Translations under genes and position numbers: made by a program | Assembly (NCBI GenBank): GCA_019429445.1 | Contig: JAHYIW010000003.1 | Span: forward strand, 81,716 to 145,715 | Length of the DNA: 64,000 nucleotides | Reading direction: 5' to 3' | Source: Desulfuromonadaceae bacterium | GTDB lineage: Bacteria > Desulfobacterota > Desulfuromonadia > Desulfuromonadales > JAHYIW01 | In this document: piece by piece, positions 15,750 through 24,476 of the stretch | Numbering within the stretch: position 1 is the stretch's first letter | Layout: each line of letters starts with the position of its first letter | The notes under the pieces: generated by a model | Told to the model about the DNA's origin: nothing | The model's database searches: none | What the model saw: only the letters and a program-made list of their open reading frames with translations

Positions 15750-17741
15750 ATGACCGTTGTCTTACCAAGGGAAAGCCATTTCGCTCTGCTGCTTTTTGGC
15801 GTTGTCCTGAGCATCGTTTCACTTGGCGGGGGCGTGGCACGTGCCGCTGAACACGACCGCTTGGTACCGGAAAGCGAGATTTCCGCACTCGCTCTGCAGC
15901 AATTGATGTCGCTGGAGGTCACGTCAGCGTCCAAAAAAGAGCGCAAGCTGGCGGAGGTTTCGGCGGCCGTTTTTGTCATCACTCGCGAGGATATTCGCCG
16001 TTCCGGGGTAACCAGTATTCCCGAGGCGCTGCGCATGGCGCCGGGGCTGCTGGTTTCCCGTGTTGACAGCAATAAATGGGCGATCAGTTCACGCAGCTTC
16101 AACAGCCTTTATGCAAACAAGTTACTGGTCCTGATCGATGGACGCAGTGTTTTTAATACCCTTTATTCCGCCGTGTTGTGGACCAGTCAGGATACGTTGC
16201 TGGAAGATGTCGACCGGATTGAAGTTATTCGCGGGCCGGCGGCGGCACTGTGGGGCTCCCATGCGGTAAACGGGGTGATCAACATTGTTACCCGCAGCGC
16301 CCAACTCACTCCGGGGGTGCTGATGTCAGCGGGGGCGGGGAGCGAAGAACGTGGTTTTGTCAATTGGCGCATCGGGGAAAATTCCTCTGCTGATCGGGCC
16401 TGGCGGATCTTCGGCAAGCATTTTTTACGCGATAATTATCGGACCGTGGCGGACAGTGACAGCCATGACGAATGGTCCATGCAGCGTACCGGGTTTCGCT
16501 ATGATCAGCGGATTGATGATCAGTCGGTTACGCTGCAAGGTGATTTGTTCAAAGGCCGGGCCGGGATCGTTGGTGAGAGTACGCCCCCGGCAATCGTCAC
16601 CGATAATACTCTGATCGCCGGGGGGAATCTGCTGCTGCACTGGCAGCGCAAAGATCTTGCCGGACATGCCACCAAGTTAAGACTCTATTACGACTACGAA
16701 AGTCGGAAAGATTTTTTGCTGGAGGAATCCCGCGGCGTTTATGATCTTGATTTTCAGCATGACTTTTCTCTGGGAGCCAATACCATTCTGTGGGGGGGGG
16801 GATATCGGAGCACCAGCAGCCATGCGCATGGCTCGCCAAAATATTCCTTGAGTTCGGTAGACCGACGCGAAAACGTTTATAACGTTTTTGCCCAACATGA
16901 GTTGTCATTGCTGGATCGCCGGTTTTTGGCGACTCTCGGCGTGAAGCTGGAACATAATCCCTATACCCATTGGGAGGCACAGCCGAATCTGCGTCTGCTG
17001 ATGGTACCGAACGAGCGTCATTCGTTATGGGGCGCTGTTTCCCGTGTGGCCCGAACCCCCGGTCGCCTCGAACGTGAGAGCCGACTCGCCGTGAATGGCC
17101 TGGGGATTCTTTACGGCAACCCGGACTTTGACGCGGAGCAAGTGACTGCTTACGAACTGGGATACCGCAGCTCCCCGACCGAGGATTTCAGTTTCGATAC
17201 CGCGCTTTTTTACAATAAATACAGTCACCTGCGCAGCTTTGAAGTCGTCGGGGGAACTGCGCCGACATTGGTCGGAAGCATTGAAAATAACGTCAGCGGG
17301 GAAACCTGCGGGGCCGAACTGGCGGTTAACTGGAGACTGTCCGCTCGTTTGAAAACTTTTTTTTCCGCCACCTATATTCACGTTGATTTCAAACATCGTG
17401 ACCCCAATGCCAGTGCTCTGGTGCGCAGTTTTGCACAAGACGAAGAAGAAAAAACTCCCTCGTATCATGCCTATCTGCGCATCGACTATGACCCGACGGA
17501 ACACACCGAGACCGGTTTAACCCTGCGTTATGCCAGCCATATGGGCCGCGACGATATTCCGGCATATTTGGATCTGGATTTACGTTTGGCGTGGAAGTTA
17601 CAGCGCAACCTGACGCTTGAACTGGTCGGCCAGAATCTGCTTGATGCGCGGCGTCAGGAGTTTCCGCGAGAGACACTCTTCAGTGTTTACCCTGCGGAGG
17701 TTGAACGGGGTGGGTATCTCAAGCTGACCTGCCTCTGGTAA
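15750..17741 (+). CDS. TonB-dependent outer-membrane receptor
   Basis: 663 residues. A signal peptide (cleavage after ARAA) is followed by a TonB-box-like segment, the plug domain (about 55-165; VITREDIRRSG, IPEALRMAPG, RIEVIRGPAAALWGSHAVNGVINI) and a beta-barrel ending in an aromatic residue (LTCLW), as outer-membrane proteins require. The ATG at 15750 has GGAAAG upstream; an upstream TTG is less likely. The ligand is unknown. A 10-G tract (16792-16801) lies in the barrel at codons 348-351. It heads a cassette with a YfiR-like protein, a histidine kinase and a response regulator, which suggests a sensory rather than purely nutritional role. Confidence 0.92.
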   Translation: MTVVLPRESHFALLLFGVVLSIVSLGGGVARAAEHDRLVPESEISALALQQLMSLEVTSASKKERKLAEVSAAVFVITREDIRRSGVTSIPEALRMAPGLLVSRVDSNKWAISSRSFNSLYANKLLVLIDGRSVFNTLYSAVLWTSQDTLLEDVDRIEVIRGPAAALWGSHAVNGVINIVTRSAQLTPGVLMSAGAGSEERGFVNWRIGENSSADRAWRIFGKHFLRDNYRTVADSDSHDEWSMQRTGFRYDQRIDDQSVTLQGDLFKGRAGIVGESTPPAIVTDNTLIAGGNLLLHWQRKDLAGHATKLRLYYDYESRKDFLLEESRGVYDLDFQHDFSLGANTILWGGGYRSTSSHAHGSPKYSLSSVDRRENVYNVFAQHELSLLDRRFLATLGVKLEHNPYTHWEAQPNLRLLMVPNERHSLWGAVSRVARTPGRLERESRLAVNGLGILYGNPDFDAEQVTAYELGYRSSPTEDFSFDTALFYNKYSHLRSFEVVGGTAPTLVGSIENNVSGETCGAELAVNWRLSARLKTFFSATYIHVDFKHRDPNASALVRSFAQDEEEKTPSYHAYLRIDYDPTEHTETGLTLRYASHMGRDDIPAYLDLDLRLAWKLQRNLTLELVGQNLLDARRQEFPRETLFSVYPAEVERGGYLKLTCLW

Positions 17742-17756
17742 TTTGTTGCGAGGGGA

Positions 17757-18335
17757 ATGTGTAACAAGATGGGACCACGTTTTTTTCTTTTTTCACTGCT
17801 GATTATCCTGCTGTTCCTCCCCGCAGGAGCGTTGGGGCGTGACTTGTCCTACCGTTTTCCGACGGATCAGGTGACGGCAGCCTACCTGTATAATTTCGCC
17901 CTTTTCTCCCACTGGCCAAAGTCTGCTCTGGACCAGCGGGAGTTTTTTGTCATTGCCACCCTTGATAAAGATTTTGCTGACATTGCCGCCGCGACGCTCA
18001 CCGGGCGGTATGTCGCTGACCGTCCGGTTAAAGTACAACTACTGCACAATCTTGACGAAGGTGATGCCGCGCCGCACATTGTGTTTTTTGGGGAAGGCGA
18101 AAGCCCTTCCCCCCCCTTGCTGACGCGAATCTCCCGGTTGCCGATACTCACGGTTGGCCGGGCACCCGATTTTACCGCGGCAGGGGGCATGATCAGGCTC
18201 TTTACGGTTGAGCGGCGCCTGCACTTTGTGATCAACCTCGTTGCAGCGAAAAAAGCCGGTATAACGATCAGTTCCGAGGTGTTGCGGTTGGCCGATGAGG
18301 TTGAAGGCAAGGTTCCGGTGAGGGGGATAGAATGA
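17757..18335 (+). CDS. YfiR-like periplasmic protein (DUF4154)
   Basis: 192 residues with a signal peptide ending near ALG. The mature protein shows DUF4154 features: VTAAYLYNFALFSHWP near residue 42, IVFFGEGES near residue 105, ILTVGRAPDFTAAGGMIRLF and RLHFVINLVAAKKAGI. In Pseudomonas, YfiR is a periplasmic repressor of an inner-membrane signalling enzyme. Here the adjacent membrane protein is a histidine kinase, so it may gate that kinase (inference). The ATG at 17757 is very close to its G-rich ribosome-binding site; the ATG at 17769 is an alternative. Its end overlaps the kinase start by 4 bp. No cysteine is seen in the mature part. Confidence 0.8.
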   Translation: MCNKMGPRFFLFSLLIILLFLPAGALGRDLSYRFPTDQVTAAYLYNFALFSHWPKSALDQREFFVIATLDKDFADIAAATLTGRYVADRPVKVQLLHNLDEGDAAPHIVFFGEGESPSPPLLTRISRLPILTVGRAPDFTAAGGMIRLFTVERRLHFVINLVAAKKAGITISSEVLRLADEVEGKVPVRGIE

Positions 18336-19858
18336 TCTTCTCCTTTAGCAAGCTGCCGATCAAAACCAAACTGATCATCATGATGATGACCATCAGTTGC
18401 ACCGCTATCCTCCTGGTTACCCTGATCAATGACCTGGTCAATGTGCATCAGGACCGTCGTGACACGGTTGCTGACCTGAGCGCCATCGGCGCTGTCGTTG
18501 CGTTCAACAGTCGTGCTGCGGTCGCTTTTAACGATGCCGACGCGGCAAATCAGATGTTGAGTGCCTTCCAGTTTGAACCTGAAATCGTTCAGGCTGTGTT
18601 GCTCGTTGATAATGCGCGCCCATTTGCGGAATTTTTGCGCAAGGGTCAACGCCAGGACACAGCGTGGCAATCTGTTGACTGGCCCGGAGGGGAAGTCTTT
18701 GCTACCCACGAATATTTTTCAGACGACTTTTTATATTTTTATCAACCGGTTGTCATCGCAGGCGAGCTGATCGGTAAACTATTTATCAAGGCGGAACTCA
18801 GTTCGTTGCGGGAGCGTTATCTGCTGACCAGCCTGATCAGCCTGGGGGCGCTGCTGGTCGCCGGGGTCGTTGCCTATTTTCTGACCTTGCGGTTACAACG
18901 CTTGATTTCAGAACCGCTGCAACAGCTGGTCGGTGAGATGGGCGAAGTTTTTGGTGACAAGCGCGACGAGGAAGCGCCGCAGATCGGGCGGGGTGCGGAC
19001 GAAATCGGTGTTTTGCTGGACGGATTCAAGCGCATGCTGGCGCGGATTAATCAGCACGAAAGACAATTAACAACAGTCAACGCCAGGCTGGAGGAAAGGG
19101 TCAAGCAACGCACCGCTGAACTGGTATTGGCCAACGACCGCCTGACTTCGGAAGTTAACCGCCGGGTGCGTATCGAGAAAAAGAAGGACGCCCTGCTCGC
19201 GGAAAAAGAATTACTGCTCAGGGAAATTCACCATCGGGTGAAGAACAACTTGCAGGTGATCTCCAGTTTGATCAGCTTGCAACTGCGTAAAAATGGTGTT
19301 GCAGAAGGGCACTCCGAATTACTCTCCGTGCGCGAGCGCATCCGTTCCATGGCGCTGATTCACGAGCAGCTGTACCGTGGTGAGAAGTTGAATGAGGTTG
19401 CTTTTGATCATTTTATCAGGGTGTTCATCGACCAGCTTGCCGTTGTTTACGGGGCCACCGACCGGTCGATTACCGTTCGCGAAGAATTACATGCCGTGAA
19501 CCTCAGTGTCGATCAGGCAATGCCTTGCGGCATGATTTTGAGTGAGTTGCTGGGAAATGCGTTTAAACATGCTTTCCTCGGCAGAAAATCGGGAAATGTG
19601 GTTGTGACTCTGCGCCAGGTGAGAGGTTTCGTGATGTTAAGTGTTGAAGATAATGGACGGGGGGGGATTGACAAAACAACGCGATCCCTTGGTTTAACTC
19701 TGGTGCACAGCCTGGCCGAACAATTAAATGGCGAGATGACATTTATCGACACAAACGGGTCGTGCGCCATCCTCAAGTTCCCCTTTCATGTCAGCAGGGC
19801 GACCGCCATTCTCGACCAGGCCAACAGTCACAAAGACGCTGAAAAGGATTTGATATGA
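18332..19858 (+). CDS. Membrane histidine kinase, CHASE8-like sensor with HisKA_2
   Basis: 508 residues. Transmembrane helices lie near residues 12-34 and 163-185 and enclose a periplasmic sensor resembling CHASE8 (LSAIGAVVAFNSRAAVAFND). A HAMP-like linker and coiled coil (205-285) follow. The HisKA_2 box REIHHRVKNNLQ carries the phospho-accepting His300. The ATPase domain shows LSELLGNAFKHAF (N box) and EDNGRGG (G1). HisKA_2 kinases usually pair with receiver proteins of the type encoded next. The start overlaps the YfiR-like gene by 4 bp, and the stop overlaps the regulator start (ATGA). An 8-G tract at 19659-19666 sits in the G1 box. Confidence 0.9.
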   Translation: MIFSFSKLPIKTKLIIMMMTISCTAILLVTLINDLVNVHQDRRDTVADLSAIGAVVAFNSRAAVAFNDADAANQMLSAFQFEPEIVQAVLLVDNARPFAEFLRKGQRQDTAWQSVDWPGGEVFATHEYFSDDFLYFYQPVVIAGELIGKLFIKAELSSLRERYLLTSLISLGALLVAGVVAYFLTLRLQRLISEPLQQLVGEMGEVFGDKRDEEAPQIGRGADEIGVLLDGFKRMLARINQHERQLTTVNARLEERVKQRTAELVLANDRLTSEVNRRVRIEKKKDALLAEKELLLREIHHRVKNNLQVISSLISLQLRKNGVAEGHSELLSVRERIRSMALIHEQLYRGEKLNEVAFDHFIRVFIDQLAVVYGATDRSITVREELHAVNLSVDQAMPCGMILSELLGNAFKHAFLGRKSGNVVVTLRQVRGFVMLSVEDNGRGGIDKTTRSLGLTLVHSLAEQLNGEMTFIDTNGSCAILKFPFHVSRATAILDQANSHKDAEKDLI

Positions 19859-21060
19859 GTAAGGGGCGCATTCTGGTTGTTGAAGATGAGCGTATCGTGG
19901 CGATGGATATTTGTGAAACCCTCGAAAATTATGGTTTTTCGGTGACCGGTTGCGTGACCTCCGGAGAAGAGGCGATTCGGGTCGCCACGCGCGAGAAGCC
20001 TGACCTGGTGTTGATGGATATTCGCCTGGGCGGAAAGATTGACGGCCTGGAAGCAGCGCGTGAGATTCAGCGTCAGAAGTGGACACCGATCGTATTTTTA
20101 ACCGCATTTGGTGAGCAGGAATTGGTTGATCAGGCCATCGGCATTGATGCTTTCGGTTATATTCTCAAACCATTTGAGGAAAAAAGGCTCTGTGTTGCCA
20201 TCGACCTGGCAATGAACCGGGGCCAGGTTGAACGCCGACTGCGGCAGACCATTGCCGGGGGGGATCGCGCCGCCGCTCCGCTTGACGCCAACGCCCCCTT
20301 CATTTTCAAGACCTTCGGCGGCTTGCAACTGTTGGTCGATAAGCGGGTGGTTTTGCGCAGTGAGCAACTGAGTAAGACCCAACGCGCACTTTTCGGATTA
20401 TTGCTGAGCGCGTCCCTCAGGCAATTGCCGGTCGAGACCGTGGCCGCGGCTCTCTGGCCGGACAGCCCGGCACCGAAAGCGCGATCAAGTTTCGATTCGC
20501 TTATCTTGCGCACCCGCAGAGTGGTTGAAGCCGTCTTGCCCAAGGGGCGGGTCGATGATCTGATCGTGGTCAAGCACAGCATCCTGATGCTGCCCGACTG
20601 TCAGAGTGATCTGTCGCAATTTACACAGTTGTGCAAAACAGCTGCGGTGCACCTTAAACAACGCCACCTGAATGCCGCCGAGGGTTCGCTGCTGGCAGCG
20701 ATCGAGCTGGCCAAAGAACCGTTCCTCCCGGTATTACCTGACTTTGCACCAGTGGTTGCGCAACGCCGGGAAGTGCAAACCCTGCTCAATAATTGTTGTT
20801 TGCAACTCAGCGCTATTTATTCCGCGCGGCGTGACGTTAGCGCAGCGATCAAGGTTGTCGAGGAGGTTATACTCAGGGAGCCACTGAATGATGTGGCGCT
20901 CAGGCGACTGGTGCGTTTGTATCAGGACAGTAACGCAGCATTACCGCTACGCAGTGCCCTCGATAGTTACCGGGACGCTTTGCTGGCCGGCGGGCACCCC
21001 CAGGGGGATGTCGAGCGCCTGGTTGCGGCTCTTTACGAAGACTGTTCGCTGGATGTGTAG
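19855..21060 (+). CDS. Response regulator: receiver + winged-helix + BTAD (SARP-type)
   Basis: 401 residues. Residues 5-120 are a receiver with acidic Asp11/Glu12, phospho-acceptor Asp55 (LVLMDIR), a Thr/Ala switch in FLTAFGEQ and Lys in ILKPFEEK. Residues about 150-245 form an OmpR-like winged helix (FGGLQLLVDKRVV...ALWPDSPAPKARSSFDSLILRTRR). Residues about 250-400 form a helical bacterial transcriptional activation (BTAD, TPR-like) domain, as in SARP regulators. This receiver-wHTH-BTAD layout is the SAPR class (COG3947). It is co-translated with the kinase. Likely targets are the receptor operon or secondary genes (inference). The stop is 1 bp from the convergent trkH stop. Confidence 0.88.
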   Translation: MSKGRILVVEDERIVAMDICETLENYGFSVTGCVTSGEEAIRVATREKPDLVLMDIRLGGKIDGLEAAREIQRQKWTPIVFLTAFGEQELVDQAIGIDAFGYILKPFEEKRLCVAIDLAMNRGQVERRLRQTIAGGDRAAAPLDANAPFIFKTFGGLQLLVDKRVVLRSEQLSKTQRALFGLLLSASLRQLPVETVAAALWPDSPAPKARSSFDSLILRTRRVVEAVLPKGRVDDLIVVKHSILMLPDCQSDLSQFTQLCKTAAVHLKQRHLNAAEGSLLAAIELAKEPFLPVLPDFAPVVAQRREVQTLLNNCCLQLSAIYSARRDVSAAIKVVEEVILREPLNDVALRRLVRLYQDSNAALPLRSALDSYRDALLAGGHPQGDVERLVAALYEDCSLDV

Positions 21061-21061
21061 T

Positions 21062-22504
21062 TTATTTGCGCCAGAAGCTGGGGAAGAAGAGAACCAGAAC
21101 GGTAAAGAGTTCCAAGCGACCGGCGAGCATGCAGAAAATCAGGATGCCCTTGCCCGGATCGGAAACATGGGCAAAATTATCGGTGGGCCCGACACTGCCG
21201 AGTCCTGGGCCAATATTGCTGAGGGTGGCGATGACCGCTGCCGCGGCCGAAACCAGATCCAGCCCCGTCGCGGCAAGCATGAACGATGCGGCAACAAAGA
21301 TCCCCATAAAAAGTGCAAAGAACCCGAGGATTGATTGCATGACCTCGCGATCAACCGGGGTGCCCCCGAGTTTTGCCAGCCGCACCGCCCGGGGGTGGAT
21401 CAGCCGAAAGACCGACACCTGGGCATGTTTGAACAGGAGTAAAATGCGCGCAACTTTCATCCCCCCCCCGGTCGATCCGGCGCAGCCACCGACAAACATC
21501 AGAAATACCAGCAGATATTGAGCCAGCACCGGCCAGAGCTCGTAGTCTGCGGTGCCGAACCCGGTCGTGGTCAGAATCGAAACGGTTTGAAATGCGCTGT
21601 CGCGCAGACTCGTGGCGAGCGCGCCATGCCCCGTGTCGAAAGTCAAAAAAGTCAGCACAATTGTTACAACCAGCGTGATACCGACGTAGGTAAGGAATTC
21701 CTCGTTGCGCCGATATTCCTGAAATCGCCCGCGCAAGGCGTGATAGTGCAGTGAAAAGTTAATCCCCGCCAGAAACATGAAGACGATAATCACCCATTCG
21801 ATGAAGGGACTGTCAAACGCCGCAACAGAAGCATTACGTGTTGAAAATCCCCCGGTTGCCAGGGTCGCAAAGGAGTGACAGATCGCCTCAAAAAAGTTCA
21901 TGCCGCCGTACATCAACAGCAGCGTTTCCGCTGCTGTCAACAGCACGTAGACCCCCCAGAGGAGTTTCGCGGTATCCTGAATGCGGGGTTTCAGGCGGTC
22001 GGTGGTCGGCCCCGGCACCTCGGCTTTGAACAGTTGCATCCCGCCGACCCCGAGCATCGGCAGGATCGCCAATGACAGAACGATGATCCCCATCCCGCCG
22101 AGCCAATGGGTCAGGGCACGCCAAAACAGCAGGCTCTCGGGCAACCTTTCGATGTTGACCAGAATCGTCGAACCGGTGGTTGTAAAGCCGCTCATCGTTT
22201 CAAAGACCGCATCAAGGTACGAAGGGATCGCGCCACTGATGACGTATGGCAAAGCCCCGAAGAGGGCGTAGAACAGCCAGCCGAAAGAAACAATGGCAAA
22301 ACCTTCACGTAATGAAAGTTCTTTATTGCTGCGACAGTTAAGGAACAGTACGGCCCCTGCCGCCAGGGAGGTTGTCGCCGCAGCGAGTAGCGCAAGTGCC
22401 GCACCGTCATCATACCAGAGCGAAAAGGGGACCGGGATGAGGAGCGCCGTCGCCAGAAAGAGGAGCAGTGCCCCAAGAATGCGTCCGGTCAGCAGAATAT
22501 TCAT
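21062..22504 (-). CDS. trkH: Trk potassium uptake membrane subunit TrkH
   Basis: 480 residues with about 10-12 hydrophobic segments in four M1-P-M2 repeats. Selectivity-filter motifs include MSGFTTTGST, FATLATGGFST, ILTTTGFGTADY and GPGLGSVGP. The loop CAGSTGGGMKV contains a 9-G tract (21461-21469 on the plus strand) from three GGG codons. TrkH forms the K+ pore driven by proton or sodium motive force and gated by TrkA. It directly follows trkA (stop and start abut), an operon. Its stop is one base from the convergent response-regulator stop. Confidence 0.94.
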   Translation of the reverse strand: MNILLTGRILGALLLFLATALLIPVPFSLWYDDGAALALLAAATTSLAAGAVLFLNCRSNKELSLREGFAIVSFGWLFYALFGALPYVISGAIPSYLDAVFETMSGFTTTGSTILVNIERLPESLLFWRALTHWLGGMGIIVLSLAILPMLGVGGMQLFKAEVPGPTTDRLKPRIQDTAKLLWGVYVLLTAAETLLLMYGGMNFFEAICHSFATLATGGFSTRNASVAAFDSPFIEWVIIVFMFLAGINFSLHYHALRGRFQEYRRNEEFLTYVGITLVVTIVLTFLTFDTGHGALATSLRDSAFQTVSILTTTGFGTADYELWPVLAQYLLVFLMFVGGCAGSTGGGMKVARILLLFKHAQVSVFRLIHPRAVRLAKLGGTPVDREVMQSILGFFALFMGIFVAASFMLAATGLDLVSAAAAVIATLSNIGPGLGSVGPTDNFAHVSDPGKGILIFCMLAGRLELFTVLVLFFPSFWRK

Positions 22505-23857
22505 TTAGCTGAAAAATCCTTCCACCTTGGCAAATGCACCCGGTAGAGCGAAAACCACGACCCGATCTCCGGCAGTCAGGATACTTTCACCGGTGGGGAT
22601 TTCGTACTCCTTGCCACGTACGATCGCCCCAATCACCGCGCCACGGGGGAAGCTCAAATCCTTGAGGGGCAAATTGACAATCGCACAATCTGCCTTGACC
22701 TCAAGTTCGAGAATTTCGGAATTGCTCCCTTCGATTGTGGCGACAGAAACAATGTCGCCACGGCGCACATATTTAAGAATCGCTCCTGCCGCGGCGATCC
22801 GTGGCGAAACACAAACATCAATCCCCAGTGTCGACGCCAGGCTGAACAGTTCCGGCTGGTTGATCAGCGTCATGATGCGTTTCGCGCCATGCTGTTTGGC
22901 GAGCAGCGAGCAGAGAATGTTACTTTCATCATTCTCGGTTGCGGCGATAAAAACATCTGCACCTTCGATCCCTTCGTCTTGCAAGGTGTGGATATCGCTC
23001 CCTTCGGCGTGGATGACCAGGGTGTTTTTCAATTTGGCGGAAAGGGTCTCGCAGCGTTTCATATCACGGTCGATCAGCCGGGTATTGAACTTTTGTTTTT
23101 CCAGCTGTTCGGCTATGCGCAGGCCGATCCGTCCACCACCGAGGATGAAGGCACGTTGTGAGCGACTATGCGACACGCCCTCCAGCTTGAGCAAATACTG
23201 GATTGCAGGCAGGTCCTTATGGTGAGCGAAGACAAAAATGCTGTCGCCGGAGTAGATGATATCGTCGCCGCGGGGGATAATTGTTTGTCCTTGACGTGTG
23301 ATCGCGGCAATGACAAAACGGTACATCCTGCGGATATCGCCCAGCTCTTTCAAGGTCAGATCACAGAGTGGGCTGTCCTCATTGATACGATAGCCGAGAA
23401 ACTGAATCTGCCCGTCGACGAATTCAGCGACATCGAAGGCCCCGTGGCGACAGGCGATTTTGGCAATTTCATCAGCGACAGCATCCTCCGGGTTGATCAA
23501 CAGGCTGATGCCGAGTTTTTCTTTGGAAAGGATCGCACCATGGCTGGAATATTCGATACTTTTGACGCGGGCGACTAACGTTTTAACGTGATATTCACGG
23601 GCGATGAGGCAGGCAAGGATATTGACTTCATCAAGGTCAGTGACAGCAATAAAAATATCCGTGGTCTTGATCCCGGCTTGTTCCAGACTCTCTGCACTGG
23701 CACCGTTGCCGAGGATGCCGAGTAAATTCAGACGGTCCCTGGCGCGGAGCAATTGGTCTTCATTGCTGTCCACCAGGGTGACTTCATGATTTTCCGCGGC
23801 CAGCCGTTCGCACAAAAAATAACCGACCTGGCCGGCACCAACAATCAGAATTTTCAT
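22505..23857 (-). CDS. trkA: Trk system NAD(H)-binding regulator TrkA
   Basis: 450 residues with two tandem RCK units: TrkA-N at 1-120 (MKILIVGAGQVGYFL), TrkA-C about 140-220, TrkA-N about 230-350 (RAFILGGGRIGLRIAEQL) and TrkA-C about 370-450. It forms a ring on the cytoplasmic face of TrkH and gates it with nucleotides. The frame extends upstream to 23935, but the ATG at 23857 coincides with the Rossmann fold start and is the only start matching the family. It is first in the trkA-trkH operon. Confidence 0.95.
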   Translation of the reverse strand: MKILIVGAGQVGYFLCERLAAENHEVTLVDSNEDQLLRARDRLNLLGILGNGASAESLEQAGIKTTDIFIAVTDLDEVNILACLIAREYHVKTLVARVKSIEYSSHGAILSKEKLGISLLINPEDAVADEIAKIACRHGAFDVAEFVDGQIQFLGYRINEDSPLCDLTLKELGDIRRMYRFVIAAITRQGQTIIPRGDDIIYSGDSIFVFAHHKDLPAIQYLLKLEGVSHSRSQRAFILGGGRIGLRIAEQLEKQKFNTRLIDRDMKRCETLSAKLKNTLVIHAEGSDIHTLQDEGIEGADVFIAATENDESNILCSLLAKQHGAKRIMTLINQPELFSLASTLGIDVCVSPRIAAAGAILKYVRRGDIVSVATIEGSNSEILELEVKADCAIVNLPLKDLSFPRGAVIGAIVRGKEYEIPTGESILTAGDRVVVFALPGAFAKVEGFFS

Positions 23858-24013
23858 AAATGACTTCGTTTCTTTCTGCTCCACGATTTCACAATCACAG
23901 CGGCAACACATGCCATATTTGAAAAAAATATGCAAGGCGAACAGATTCTAACATACTTGTTCGCCCTCTGCGGGTAAACTATAGTCCGAAAAAAAGAACC
24001 CTGGAGTTGTACT

Positions 24014-24298
24014 ATGTTGATTGAACCGAGTGACGAAGATATCCGCCGCGAACGCAACAAGGCGCGTGAGCTGCGTAAAACCCGATGGTGGCAAAACCGG
24101 ATCGCCGCTGGCCGTTGTCATTACTGCAACGCGCAGGTCGCCCCGAAGGAGCTGACCCTCGACCATGTGGTGCCGCTGATTCGCGGCGGGCGCAGCACCA
24201 GGGGAAATTGTGTGGCGGCGTGCAAGGCGTGCAATTCCAAAAAACAGAGTCTGCTACCGCTGGAGTGGGAGGAGTATCTGGAGTCTTTCCGAGAATAA
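24014..24298 (+). CDS. Small HNH endonuclease-domain protein
   Basis: 94 residues. A basic helical N-terminus precedes a classic HNH fold: a Cys35-x2-Cys38 knuckle (CHYC), catalytic His51 in LDHVVPL, Asn65 (RGNCVAAC) and a second knuckle Cys70-x2-Cys73 (CKAC). Stand-alone HNH proteins of this size are common and often of unknown role (repair, restriction, homing or phage-derived). A GGAG ribosome-binding site precedes the ATG. It lies between trkA (divergent) and an exporter in a region with mobile-DNA features. No partner methylase is present. Confidence 0.85.
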   Translation: MLIEPSDEDIRRERNKARELRKTRWWQNRIAAGRCHYCNAQVAPKELTLDHVVPLIRGGRSTRGNCVAACKACNSKKQSLLPLEWEEYLESFRE

Positions 24299-24476
24299 GG
24301 GTCAAAGCGAAAATCCAGACGTTTGAGGGCAGATTTTGGCTCGTTTGCAGCCTCCCGTAGCTATGGGGCAAAAAGGAGCTGAAATATGAGCCAAACAGCT
24401 GGGTTTGCAGCCGGTCATTCATTCTCGGACAGGCTCCCTGGCGCGGCTGGAGAAATAACGGCGTAATTCAGGGATC

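Noticed and set aside
17109..21469. Runs of 8-9 G or C in YfiR, kinase and trkH genes as phase-variable tracts
   Set aside because: Runs of 8 also occur in lpdA, tatC and trmFO, so this length is background for the genome; only the 10-G run was kept.
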